Shown here piece after piece: positions 1-6,125 of a stretch of 12,302 nucleotides of DNA. A model generated the notes under the pieces. It searched no databases and was not told the DNA's origin. It saw nothing but the letters and a program-made list of their open reading frames with translations. The DNA comes from Acidobacteriota bacterium. Its GTDB lineage: Bacteria; Acidobacteriota; Terriglobia; UBA7540. The position numbers and the translations under genes were made by a program. Within the stretch, counting starts at the first letter, position 1; the number at the start of each line of letters is the position of its first letter. The stretch covers positions 1 to 12,302 of the forward strand of contig QHZK01000057.1 in assembly GCA_003224635.1 (NCBI GenBank), given 5' to 3'.

Positions 1-61
1 TCGATCCCATCAGCGGGTTGCGGAGGTCACGACGCATTTCCGATGACTGCTTGGCAGGCAT
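1..61 (-). CDS. possible start of an unidentified gene downstream of glyA (partial, runs off window)
   Basis: An open frame begins with ATG at 61 on the minus strand and runs to the window edge without a stop. It reads MPAKQSSEMRRDLRNPLMGS, with a second possible ATG at 36. Third codon positions are mostly G/C, as in the neighbouring genes, and the frame lies 105 bp downstream of the glyA stop on the same strand. No convincing Shine-Dalgarno is seen before either ATG, and about 20 residues are too few to recognise a family. It could equally be chance; it is listed because it is the only open frame at this edge that fits the orientation. Confidence 0.25.
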   Translation of the reverse strand, partial: MPAKQSSEMRRDLRNPLMGS

Positions 62-119
62 GCGGTTGGAAGGGTTCGAACATCGAGCAACGGGGCGTGA
101 GGTAAAGAGGCCCTCATCT

Positions 120-156
120 GGCGAGGCGGAACGACACCTCGTTTCTTCACCTCGCC
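120..156 (-). terminator. compound hairpin downstream of glyA, possible terminator
   Basis: A 7-bp inverted repeat (GGCGAGG at 120-126, CCTCGCC at 150-156) encloses a second, inner stem-loop (AACGA at 130-134, loop CACC, TCGTT at 139-143). It starts 10 bases beyond the glyA stop codon. No T-rich tract follows on the minus strand, so it is not a textbook Rho-independent terminator. It may instead be a 3'-end stabilising structure or chance. Confidence 0.3.
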
Positions 157-166
157 TCTCGCCATT

Positions 167-1456
167 CTATGCTGTCCTCACGACGGTCGCGCGCCGATTT
201 TCATACAGGGGGAACTGGTCGGTGAGCGCCTCGATCTCGCTCTTGACGCGCTTCTGCGCGGACTCGTCATCCAGGTTGCGCAGGACCTCGGCGATCCAGT
301 GGCCGATGCGGCGCATTTCGGGCTCCTTCATGCCACGCGTGGTCACGGCGGGCGTCCCGATGCGGATACCGCTCGCCGTCATGGGCGGGTTGGTATCAAA
401 CGGGATGGCATTCTTGTTGACGGTAATACCCGCGCGCTCGAGGTTCTGCTCGGCCTGCTTGCCGGTGACTCTCTTCGAGAACACGTCCACCAGCATTAAA
501 TGGTTGTCGGTGCCGCCCGACACGATGCGGAAGCCCTCGGCGGCCAGCGTCTCCGCCAAGACTTTGGCGTTAGCCACGATCTGCCGCTGGTACTCGCGGA
601 AATCGGGCTGGAGCGCTTCCTCAAGGCAGACGGCTTTAGCAGCAATCACGTGCATCAGCGGACCGCCCTGAATGCCTGGGAAGACGATCTTATCGAGGTC
701 TTTGGCGTATTGCGCCTTCGAGAAAACCATCCCGCCGCGCGGACCGCGCAGCGTCTTGTGCGTGGTGGTGGTGACAAAGTCCGAGTGCGGGAACGGGCTC
801 GGGTGGAGCCCCGCGGCCACCAGGCCCGCAATGTGCGCCATATCAACCATGAGGAGCGCGCCGCATTTTTTGGCGATGTCCGCGAAGCGCTCGAAATCGA
901 GGGTGCGCGCGTAGGCGCTCGCGCCGGCGACGATCAGGCGCGGCCGGTGTTCCACGGCCAGGCGCGAGAGTTCGTCGTAGTCGATCGTCTCCGTGTCCTT
1001 GCGCACGCCGTAAGGGACGATCTTGTACATCTTGCCCGAGAAGTTCAGCGGGTGGCCGTGAGTCAGGTGGCCTCCGTGTGCCAGGTTCATGCCCAGCATG
1101 GTATCGCCGGGCTTGAGCGCGGTCATGTAGACGGCTTGATTGGCCTGCGCGCCCGAGTGCGGTTGGACGTTCACGTGTTCGGCGTTGAAGAGCTTCTTGG
1201 CGCGCTCGATGGCGAGCGATTCGGCCACGTCCACAAATTGGCAGCCGCCGTAGTAGCGCTTGCCGGGCAGGCCCTCGGCGTACTTGTTGGTCAAGACAGA
1301 CCCGAGCGCCTGCAGCACCGCTTCACTCACAAAATTTTCGGAGGCGATCAGCTCGAGCGTGCGCGCCTGGCGGTCAACCTCGCGGTCGATCGCGCGGGCG
1401 AGTTCCGGATCGACTTCCTCGAGCGGGCGGGTTCGCGGGGACAACGCAGGACTCAT
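167..1456 (-). CDS. glyA: serine hydroxymethyltransferase
   Basis: Cytosolic PLP enzyme that interconverts serine plus tetrahydrofolate with glycine plus 5,10-methylene-THF, the main entry of one-carbon units. The 429-residue length is normal for bacterial SHMT. Visible family hallmarks are the N-terminal ELIASEN segment (about 35-41), the TNKYAEGLPGKRYYGG substrate/PLP region (56-71), VDMAHIAGL with Asp205 and His208 at the cofactor, and TTTTHKTLRGPRGG with Lys234 as the Schiff-base lysine. The C-terminal domain is intact, with the GIRIGTPAVTTRG motif. ATG at 1456 is preceded by GGAG 8 nt upstream and by a good promoter (1502-1530). It lies downstream of the antiporter gene on the same strand, but the 155-bp gap with its own promoter and a palindromic repeat argues for separate transcription. 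All key residues are present; the assignment is secure. Confidence 0.98.
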   Translation of the reverse strand: MSPALSPRTRPLEEVDPELARAIDREVDRQARTLELIASENFVSEAVLQALGSVLTNKYAEGLPGKRYYGGCQFVDVAESLAIERAKKLFNAEHVNVQPHSGAQANQAVYMTALKPGDTMLGMNLAHGGHLTHGHPLNFSGKMYKIVPYGVRKDTETIDYDELSRLAVEHRPRLIVAGASAYARTLDFERFADIAKKCGALLMVDMAHIAGLVAAGLHPSPFPHSDFVTTTTHKTLRGPRGGMVFSKAQYAKDLDKIVFPGIQGGPLMHVIAAKAVCLEEALQPDFREYQRQIVANAKVLAETLAAEGFRIVSGGTDNHLMLVDVFSKRVTGKQAEQNLERAGITVNKNAIPFDTNPPMTASGIRIGTPAVTTRGMKEPEMRRIGHWIAEVLRNLDDESAQKRVKSEIEALTDQFPLYENRRATVVRTA

Positions 1457-1501
1457 GTCGTTTTCTCCGTCTTTCGGTCAGTGGCTCGCCGGACACCAAG
1501 C

Positions 1502-1530
1502 ATTCTAGCGGAGGCGACGGAGCCGGGCAA
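1502..1530 (-). promoter_or_regulatory. sigma70-type promoter for glyA
   Basis: On the minus strand a -35 box TTGCCC (1530-1525; 4 of 6 matches to TTGACA) is separated by exactly 17 bp from a -10 box TAGAAT (1507-1502; 5 of 6 matches to TATAAT). The expected transcription start near 1495 gives a leader of about 40 nt ending in GGAG and the glyA ATG. No operator or riboswitch-like structure is evident in so short a leader. Confidence 0.55.
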
Positions 1531-1543
1531 TGGCGCCGATTCC

Positions 1544-1605
1544 TGGGAGCGCGGCCATCCTGGCCGCTTCTGCGCAATCGTGCGGGCGGGACGCCCGCGC
1601 TCCCA
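1544..1605. repeat. 62-bp double-hairpin palindromic element (REP/MITE-like)
   Basis: The outer arms TGGGAGCGCGG (1544-1554) and CCGCGCTCCCA (1595-1605) are perfect 11-bp inverted repeats. Inside lie two further perfect 7-bp stems with 3-nt loops: GCGGCCA-TCC-TGGCCGC (1551-1567) and GCGGGCG-GGA-CGCCCGC (1582-1598). The two loops are complementary (TCC/GGA), so the whole unit is an imperfect palindrome that could form a cruciform or paired hairpins. It sits between the antiporter stop (1612) and the glyA promoter. Similar GC-rich twin-hairpin units are dispersed in some bacterial genomes as REP-type repeats; that this one is dispersed is inference. It could also act as a transcription stop or mRNA-end stabiliser for the antiporter transcript. 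Confidence 0.65.
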
Positions 1606-1611
1606 AGCGCT

Positions 1612-3303
1612 TCACTTCACCGGGGCGTTGACTGCCGCCATGAACTCGACGAAGCTGCGCGAGTTCAGGGCCTGATCGACGGTCTCCTGAAGGCTGAAGA
1701 GGTGTTCTACGTCGGCCAGCAAGTCGACCTGGGACTGGGTGTCGCCGGTGAGGATGAGGATCACGATTCGGGCGGCTTGCCCGTCTCGCGTGTCGAAGTC
1801 AATGCCTTCTTCGGACATGCCCACGGCCACGAGGGGTTTCTCGAGGCCGTTCACGCGCGCGTGCGGGACGGCGACGCCGTTCTGCAGGCCGCTTCCGACA
1901 ATCAGCTCGCGGCCCTGGACCTTCCAGAAAAAGCGTTCCCCGGAGTTCCCCACGCTCGAGGCGGCCAGGTCGCAGAGCTCCCTGAGCGCTTCGAGCTTGG
2001 TGCGGGCGGAGAGATTTTGCCGGAAGAGCTTGTTCGAAAGCGTGTCCCTCAGGTTAAAAACTCGGCGCCTCTGGAGCAGGTAATAGATGGCGGGACCGGA
2101 CACGAGCGAGGTGACCAAGGCCATCACGACGAGCGCCACGAACATGCGCTCGCGGATCAACCCGTACTGGAGCGCGAGCAGCCCCAGAATGATTTCCATG
2201 GCGCCGCGCGCGTTCATTCCCATGCCCACCGCGAGCGAAGTGCGGCGGTCCATGCCTCCCAGGCGCGCGCCCCATCCGGCTCCCAGGACCTTGCCCAGGC
2301 AGGCCACGGCGAGGACTGTCGCCGTCACGCCGAGGCTGAAGTTGGCCGCGAAGTTGGTCCGAAGGCCGATGCTGGCGAAGAACAAGGGCGCGAATACGTT
2401 GGTCACCACCTCATGGATGTGCTCGCGCGTCCGCTCCCTCAAATGGCGCGACTCCCCGATGGCGATCCCCATGATGAAAGCGCCGAAAACCGCGTGGATG
2501 CCCGCGTACTCGGTATAGGCTGCCGAAGCCAAGGTCAGCGTAAAGATGAAGCCGAGCACGCCACCCGGCCAGGTAGCGTGCGCCTGAATCTGCGGGATCG
2601 CCTTGTCAACAAACCAGCGGCCGAGGGTCAGCACTAGAATGACGAAGAGCAGCGTCAGGACGATGGTGTGTTTGATGCTGCCGAGCGAATGCGACCCGGT
2701 GTTCATCAGGGCGAGGACGAGAGAAAACAGAATCCACCCCACCAGGTCGTCAAACATGGCCGAACTCAACACCACCGTTCCCACGTCGCTCCGAAGCAGG
2801 TTGAGGTCCATGAGGATCTTGGCGATCACGGGCAGCGCCGAGATGGAGAGCGCCGTGCCCAAAAAGGACGCGAAGATCAGGCGGTCCGAGCCCGGCTCCG
2901 CGCCCAGGAACTGCGGAAACAATCCCGCCGCGGCGAAACCCAGCGCGAACGGGAAGAGCACGCCGAAGGAGCTGACCAAGAGCGCGCTTCTGCCCTGCCG
3001 GAAGACGTTCGTCAGGTCGACTTCGATGCCGGCGGTCAGCAGGAACAGCACGACGCCGATGGTGGCCACCGCATCCATGACGATCGACAAGGCGCCCGTG
3101 TCGGGGAAGACCGTGCGGTAGACCCCGGGTGCGAGGCTGCCGAGCACCGTCGGCCCCAGGGCGATTCCGGCCATGATCTCGCCGAGGACCGCAGGCTGAT
3201 CGAGCTTCCGGACGAGTTCGCCAGCGAGCTTCGCGCCACCCAACAGCGCGGCCAGCGCGAGGAACATCGTTGTCACATCTTGCGGCGTCAAGTGCGCGTG
3301 CAT
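1612..3303 (-). CDS. cation:proton antiporter (CPA2 family) fused to a PTS EIIA-type domain
   Basis: Inner-membrane antiporter of 563 residues, probably exchanging Na+ or K+ for H+. Residues about 10-410 form the Na+/H+ exchanger domain with roughly 12 hydrophobic segments. Family signatures include QPAVLGEIMAGIALGPTVLG (36-55), the ion-binding acidic pair Asp185-Asp186 in AMFDDLVGW, and GMNARGAME (362-370). After a basic linker (411-430), residues about 432-560 form a PTS EIIA type-2/Ntr-like domain whose GVAVPHARV motif places the candidate phospho-histidine at His481. The fusion suggests phosphotransfer-controlled transport; no PTS EI or HPr is in the window. ATG at 3303 is used because the N-terminus fits the family; the SD is poor (GAGG only 1-2 nt from ATG), and Met13 is a less likely alternative. 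The transported ion cannot be told. Confidence 0.93.
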   Translation of the reverse strand: MHAHLTPQDVTTMFLALAALLGGAKLAGELVRKLDQPAVLGEIMAGIALGPTVLGSLAPGVYRTVFPDTGALSIVMDAVATIGVVLFLLTAGIEVDLTNVFRQGRSALLVSSFGVLFPFALGFAAAGLFPQFLGAEPGSDRLIFASFLGTALSISALPVIAKILMDLNLLRSDVGTVVLSSAMFDDLVGWILFSLVLALMNTGSHSLGSIKHTIVLTLLFVILVLTLGRWFVDKAIPQIQAHATWPGGVLGFIFTLTLASAAYTEYAGIHAVFGAFIMGIAIGESRHLRERTREHIHEVVTNVFAPLFFASIGLRTNFAANFSLGVTATVLAVACLGKVLGAGWGARLGGMDRRTSLAVGMGMNARGAMEIILGLLALQYGLIRERMFVALVVMALVTSLVSGPAIYYLLQRRRVFNLRDTLSNKLFRQNLSARTKLEALRELCDLAASSVGNSGERFFWKVQGRELIVGSGLQNGVAVPHARVNGLEKPLVAVGMSEEGIDFDTRDGQAARIVILILTGDTQSQVDLLADVEHLFSLQETVDQALNSRSFVEFMAAVNAPVK

Positions 3304-3388
3304 ACCTCTAACCTAAACAAACCTTGTGCCCTTGTAAACACTTCCGGAGAGCCACGCTGGTGTACGGCAACCGACTCGATGGGGGCAG

Positions 3389-3417
3389 ACTTTAGCACGA
3401 CAAAATTTCTAAGGCAA
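3389..3417 (-). promoter_or_regulatory. candidate promoter for the antiporter gene
   Basis: On the minus strand TTGCCT (3417-3412; 4 of 6 consensus) and TAAAGT (3394-3389; 4 of 6) are spaced by 17 bp, which would give a leader of about 80 nt. A second, weaker option is TTTACA with TAGGTT only 6 nt before the ATG, which would make the transcript nearly leaderless and fit the poor SD. The two cannot be separated by eye. Confidence 0.3.
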
Positions 3418-3581
3418 TGTTATCATCAGAATGGTTAAGCAGCGGGATGTTCGAGGCCAAGCTTGTTCTGCCGTTCAAACTAACTAACTTATTATGAATG
3501 GCATGAAGACTCAAGGCGGGGCGCCACGGGGAAAGAGGAACGCCGCCCGCGTAGTGATTTTGATCTGAGATGACCTTGCTG

Positions 3582-3601
3582 ACACACCGAACTTGGTGTG
3601 T
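3582..3601 (+). promoter_or_regulatory. 7-bp palindrome, operator or weak attenuator candidate
   Basis: ACACACC (3582-3588) and GGTGTGT (3595-3601) are perfect inverted repeats around GAACTT. They lie 170 bp upstream of the thioredoxin-like gene and are followed by a modest T-rich stretch (TTACCATTTT). It could be a dimeric-regulator site or an attenuator hairpin; the sequence alone does not decide. Confidence 0.25.
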
Positions 3602-3770
3602 TACCATTTTCCGCGAGGAGCATCTAAGCTGCTGATTCTACAGTGGCGACGAGTGATGCGACGCGGCAACCACGTTGGGAACCCCGAGTAGTGATAACTG
3701 GCACCGCGGTTGTGCTTGGTTGAGCGTTGCCGATGGGCTTCTGAACCGCTGGAATTCAGGAGGAGTTGGG

Positions 3771-4268
3771 ATGAAAAGAGGAGGGGCTGCGTTAGTGGCG
3801 GCATTCTTGTTGGCGGCGCCATGCGGGGTCATGGGCGCGGAGAACCTTGCGATCAAACCCGGCCTCGACTATTCAGACCATAACAAAAAGCAGGGTCCGC
3901 TGATCACCGGAGACCACATGGACGAAGGCTTGGTCGAAGGCATGCCCAACTACATCTTTTTCTACATGGAGAAGTGCTACAACGCCAAGCGGCAAGCGCT
4001 GATCACGGTCCACATGTACGAGAAATACAAAGGCCGCGTCCACTTCGTCGTGGTGAACCTGGATAAGCCCATGTCTCAGGCCCAGAAAACCCTCAAGCAG
4101 AAATACTGTGCGGAAGTTGTCCCCCACGAGACGGTCCTCGACAAGAAGGGAACCGTAGTGTTCGACTACACCGGCGAGACCGACCAGCCGACGCTCGACG
4201 GCTGGATCGATTACGCCCTCCGCGTTTCAGGTGGCGGTGAGCAGCCGACGCGAGCCGCGAACAAGTAA
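3771..4268 (+). CDS. exported thioredoxin-fold protein with a modified active site
   Basis: The protein has 165 residues. Residues 1-22 form a Sec signal peptide (basic start, hydrophobic core, cut near VMGA-EN), so it acts outside the cytoplasm. Residues about 58-150 follow a thioredoxin fold: strand FFYM then Cys69 at the helix start, strand HFVVVNLD (91-98), a cis-proline candidate Pro118 in EVVPHETVL, and DKKGTVVFDYTG before the last helix. The CXXC is replaced by Cys69-Tyr-Asn-Ala72, so a normal dithiol cycle is unlikely; Cys113 is the only other cysteine of the mature part. ATG at 3771 is chosen over the open frame from 3675 because AGGAGGAG lies 6 nt upstream and the signal peptide begins here. 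Its C-terminus is followed by the TusA-like frame 39 nt on, suggesting a sulfur- or thiol-related role. Exact function unknown. Confidence 0.85.
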   Translation: MKRGGAALVAAFLLAAPCGVMGAENLAIKPGLDYSDHNKKQGPLITGDHMDEGLVEGMPNYIFFYMEKCYNAKRQALITVHMYEKYKGRVHFVVVNLDKPMSQAQKTLKQKYCAEVVPHETVLDKKGTVVFDYTGETDQPTLDGWIDYALRVSGGGEQPTRAANK

Positions 4269-4273
4269 GAGCA

Positions 4274-4306
4274 GGGGTCAGGGGTCAAGGCTAGGTCTTC
4301 GACCCC
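4274..4306 (+). repeat. short direct repeat and hairpin before the TusA-like start codon
   Basis: Two tandem copies of CAGGGGT (4272-4285) lead into a stem GGGGTCAAG (4281-4289) that pairs with CTTCGACCCC (4297-4306) through one bulged C around a 7-nt loop. The stem ends one base before the TTG at 4308 and covers the only purine-rich stretch that could serve as an SD. It may dampen initiation, act as a weak 3' structure for the upstream gene, or mark sequence decay. Confidence 0.35.
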
Positions 4307-4307
4307 G

Positions 4308-4499
4308 TTGCTCGACGCGCCCGGCCTTAACTGCCCGATGCCTTTGGTCAACGCCCGGAAGGAGATTCGGAAGCTTGAGCTTGGCGACGTGCTCAAGGTG
4401 GTGACCACGGACCGGGGCTCGGTCGCGGACTTTCAGGGCTGGGCCAAGGTCGCGAAGAATGTGGAGCTGATCGGCCAGGAGACAGAGTCGAGGAGATGA
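4308..4499 (+). CDS. TusA-family sulfur carrier, C-terminally shortened
   Basis: TusA proteins carry sulfur as a persulfide on one cysteine in tRNA thiolation, molybdenum-cofactor or dissimilatory sulfur pathways in the cytoplasm. This 63-residue frame opens with LDAPGLNCPMPLVNARKEI, the family signature with the acceptor Cys9 in the CPxP motif, followed by the second strand and the DRGSVADFQGWAK segment typical of the family. It stops after VELIGQETESRR, where intact members usually continue with a last beta strand. No ATG or GTG exists between the in-frame TAA of the upstream gene (4266) and the motif, so TTG at 4308 is the only plausible start, and its SD is poor. The next frame overlaps by ATGA and carries a truncated DsrE-like piece. 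The gene may be a decaying remnant; the motif itself is clear. Confidence 0.7.
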   Translation: MLDAPGLNCPMPLVNARKEIRKLELGDVLKVVTTDRGSVADFQGWAKVAKNVELIGQETESRR

Positions 4500-4585
4500 T
4501 CTCCCTGGCGCGGGAACTGGGCGTGCGAATGATCGCCTGCGAGATGTCTCGGGACCTGATGGGGATCAAAGAGTCAGAACTTCCG
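4487..4585 (+). pseudogene. DsrE-like (DrsE_2-type) fragment, N-terminally truncated
   Basis: In the frame that includes ATG 4496, the residues VEEMISLARELG, VRMIACEMS and DLMGIKESEL match the C-terminal half of DsrE-like proteins, including the conserved cysteine of IACxMS (Cys15 from the ATG). Intact members have roughly 100 further residues before this stretch and usually a D-G-V-E type segment after it. Here the preceding DNA encodes TusA in another frame, and the following residues (PRSEDPDIVKSP and on to a stop at 4903) no longer resemble the family and run antisense into the next gene. It is therefore read as a remnant. The overlapping ATGA could still allow a short peptide to be made. 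Confidence 0.6.
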
Positions 4586-4682
4586 CGATCGGAAGATCCC
4601 GACATTGTGAAATCCCCATTTCATCAAGGAGGAGCGCCTTGTGCAGAGTTATGGCGCTTGCAGCCGGGCCGGTGTCCGCACG

Positions 4683-6083
4683 CTATCGGAGACCCTCAAG
4701 GAACTTGGCCGGGACCAGGCTCCTCAGGCGTGCGTCGAGTCGCAGGCCTTCGCTCAGTTCGTAGCGTGCGTCCGGAGAGAGTCCTCCCGCCTTGGACGCT
4801 AGAAGCAGGCCGAGTTCTATGTGCGCGGCGGCCATCTGCGGGTCGAACAGAAGTGTTCTGTGAAACTCGGCCTCGGCGCCCGTCGCGTCTCTCTTATTGC
4901 TGAGCGCCATGGCGAGGTTGAAGTGGGCCGAAGGGAAGCCCGGGCGCTCGGCAAGCGCCGTACGGAACTGCTCGATGGCGTGGTCGATGTCGCCCGCGTA
5001 GACGAGCGCGCTGCCCCAATTATTATGGGCTTCCGCAAAGCCCGAACGGCAGCGGATCGCAGCCTGAAACTCGGCGAGGGCTCCGTTTCGATCCTTCATC
5101 TGCCACAGGACGCCGCCCAAGTTGTTGTGGGGCTCCGCGTACACGCCGTCGGCGGCGATTGCGGCCCGGAAAGCCGCGGCTGCGCCCGCAAGGTCGCCCG
5201 CGTGCCAGAGCTCGAGGCCGCGATTGTTCTCGCCTTGAGCGCGGTGAAATATCAGGTCCCGGCGGGAGAGCTCCCGCGCCTTTTGGAACTCCTCGGCGGC
5301 GCGTGCCCGCTGCCCCAGGCGAGCCAGCGCCGTCGCAAGCCCATTCGTTGCTTCGAGCGAGCTCGAGTCGCCGGCCAAAGCTTGCTCGAAGGCGGCGGCG
5401 GCCGTCGACCATCGATGCTGGCGAAGCAGGGTTTCTGCTAAGCCTTCCTGGGCCGCGACGAAATTCGCCTTCAAGGAGATCGCCTGCCGGAAGTCAGCCT
5501 CCGCCGCGGGCAGGTCTCCCTGCTGAAGCCGCACAAGGCCCAGCCCGTAGTGCGCACCGGCGTCTTGCAGGTCGAGACGCAACACCGTGTTGAGTTCGTC
5601 CGCAGCCTGCTTGAAATCCCCGAGGCGCAGAAACATCTCGCCGAGTTCGAGACGAGCGTCGACGTGATTCGGGGAAACCTCCACGGCGCGCCGGAAATCG
5701 CCGGCGGCACGTGACCACTTCTGCCGGTCGGCCTCAAGCAGGCCCTTCTCAAACCACGCTTCGCCCAGTCGCGGATCGCAGTCCAGCGCCTTCTGGAAGG
5801 CTTTCAGCGCCGATTCCTGCTCGCCGGCGGCTTTCAGGGCTACGCCGAGCGAGAGATGTGATGCAGCCGAGTCGGGTTGCGCGCGAATCGCCTGGCGGGC
5901 GGCGCTGACATCGTCCACTACTCGATCTTCGGGGCTCCCTGCGCTCGTTGTGGAAGTCGCGCCCGAGAGACGAAGGTTCGACGGCGGCCCGCTCGTGATT
6001 TGGGCCATCAGGTCTGGGGTTGCGGCCAGGCGCAGCAGGCAGAAGGCAGCAGGCAGAACGCAGTAAACTGCGCGTCGCGCCAA
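4683..6083 (-). CDS. secreted tetratricopeptide-repeat protein, about 11 TPRs
   Basis: The protein has 466 residues. Residues 1-28 are a signal peptide (Arg-rich start, hydrophobic core, probable cut after LMAQ). A short Ser/Thr/Gly-rich linker follows, then from about residue 73 to 450 around eleven 34-residue TPR units with the usual pattern (for example HNNLGGVLWQMKDRNGALAE and AHFNLAMALSNKRDATGAEA). TPR arrays are protein-protein scaffolds; no catalytic domain is present. The start is TTG at 6083, supported by GAGGAGGG ending 3 nt upstream; no in-frame ATG fits the signal peptide. It lies 42 bp after the CRTAC1-type gene on the same strand and is probably the last gene of that operon. A homologous role to the TPR protein at 7874 is likely, since both flank the same partner. 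Specific binding partner unknown. Confidence 0.9.
   Translation of the reverse strand: MARRAVYCVLPAAFCLLRLAATPDLMAQITSGPPSNLRLSGATSTTSAGSPEDRVVDDVSAARQAIRAQPDSAASHLSLGVALKAAGEQESALKAFQKALDCDPRLGEAWFEKGLLEADRQKWSRAAGDFRRAVEVSPNHVDARLELGEMFLRLGDFKQAADELNTVLRLDLQDAGAHYGLGLVRLQQGDLPAAEADFRQAISLKANFVAAQEGLAETLLRQHRWSTAAAAFEQALAGDSSSLEATNGLATALARLGQRARAAEEFQKARELSRRDLIFHRAQGENNRGLELWHAGDLAGAAAAFRAAIAADGVYAEPHNNLGGVLWQMKDRNGALAEFQAAIRCRSGFAEAHNNWGSALVYAGDIDHAIEQFRTALAERPGFPSAHFNLAMALSNKRDATGAEAEFHRTLLFDPQMAAAHIELGLLLASKAGGLSPDARYELSEGLRLDARLRSLVPAKFLEGLR
6032..6063. repeat. 14-bp tandem repeat inside the signal-peptide coding region
   Basis: GCAGCAGGCAGAAG (6032-6045) is followed directly by GCAGCAGGCAGAAC (6046-6059) and a partial GCAG. 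On the coding (minus) strand it encodes most of the hydrophobic core of the TPR protein's signal peptide. The repeat unit is not a multiple of three, so gain or loss of one copy would shift the frame. Confidence 0.7.
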
Positions 6084-6125
6084 GAACCCTCCTCGTGTAA
6101 CATCTCGGAAATCTTCAACCGAAAA

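Larger units (their letters stand above)
3304..3770. other. divergent intergenic region, 467 bp, no convincing gene
   Basis: This separates the minus-strand antiporter from the plus-strand thioredoxin-like gene. It is visibly more AT-rich than its surroundings. It holds a candidate antiporter promoter (3389-3417), an AACT triplication near 3479-3490, and a perfect 7-bp palindrome at 3582-3601. Two small minus-strand open frames (3392-3607 and 3601-3822) show no recognisable protein features. No tRNA, riboswitch or small RNA was identified, though a regulatory leader for the gene at 3771 remains possible. Confidence 0.6.

Noticed and set aside
18..671. Plus-strand open frame of 217 codons at the left edge
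   Set aside because: Mostly antisense to the glyA C-terminal coding region, Ser/Arg-rich composition, no family resemblance.
500..1675. Long plus-strand open frame (391 codons) opposite glyA
   Set aside because: It lies antisense to an intact, secure glyA; its composition (rich in Arg, His, Val) is typical of mirror frames in GC-rich genes and no domain is recognisable.
3675..3770. Upstream extension of the thioredoxin-like gene to ATG 3675
   Set aside because: The extension would put 32 polar residues before a clear signal peptide; the strong SD lies directly before ATG 3771.
3392..3822. Two small minus-strand open frames in the divergent intergenic region
   Set aside because: No SD, no hydrophobic or motif pattern, and one overlaps the start of the thioredoxin-like gene antisense.
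4641..4802. GTG-started 53-codon frame preceded by AAGGAGGAG 6 nt upstream
   Set aside because: The ribosome site is good, but about 120 bp run antisense through the 3' end of the TPR gene and the peptide (MQSYGACSRAGVRTLSETLK...) matches nothing I recognise. It may be a remnant of the same damaged sulfur-relay locus.
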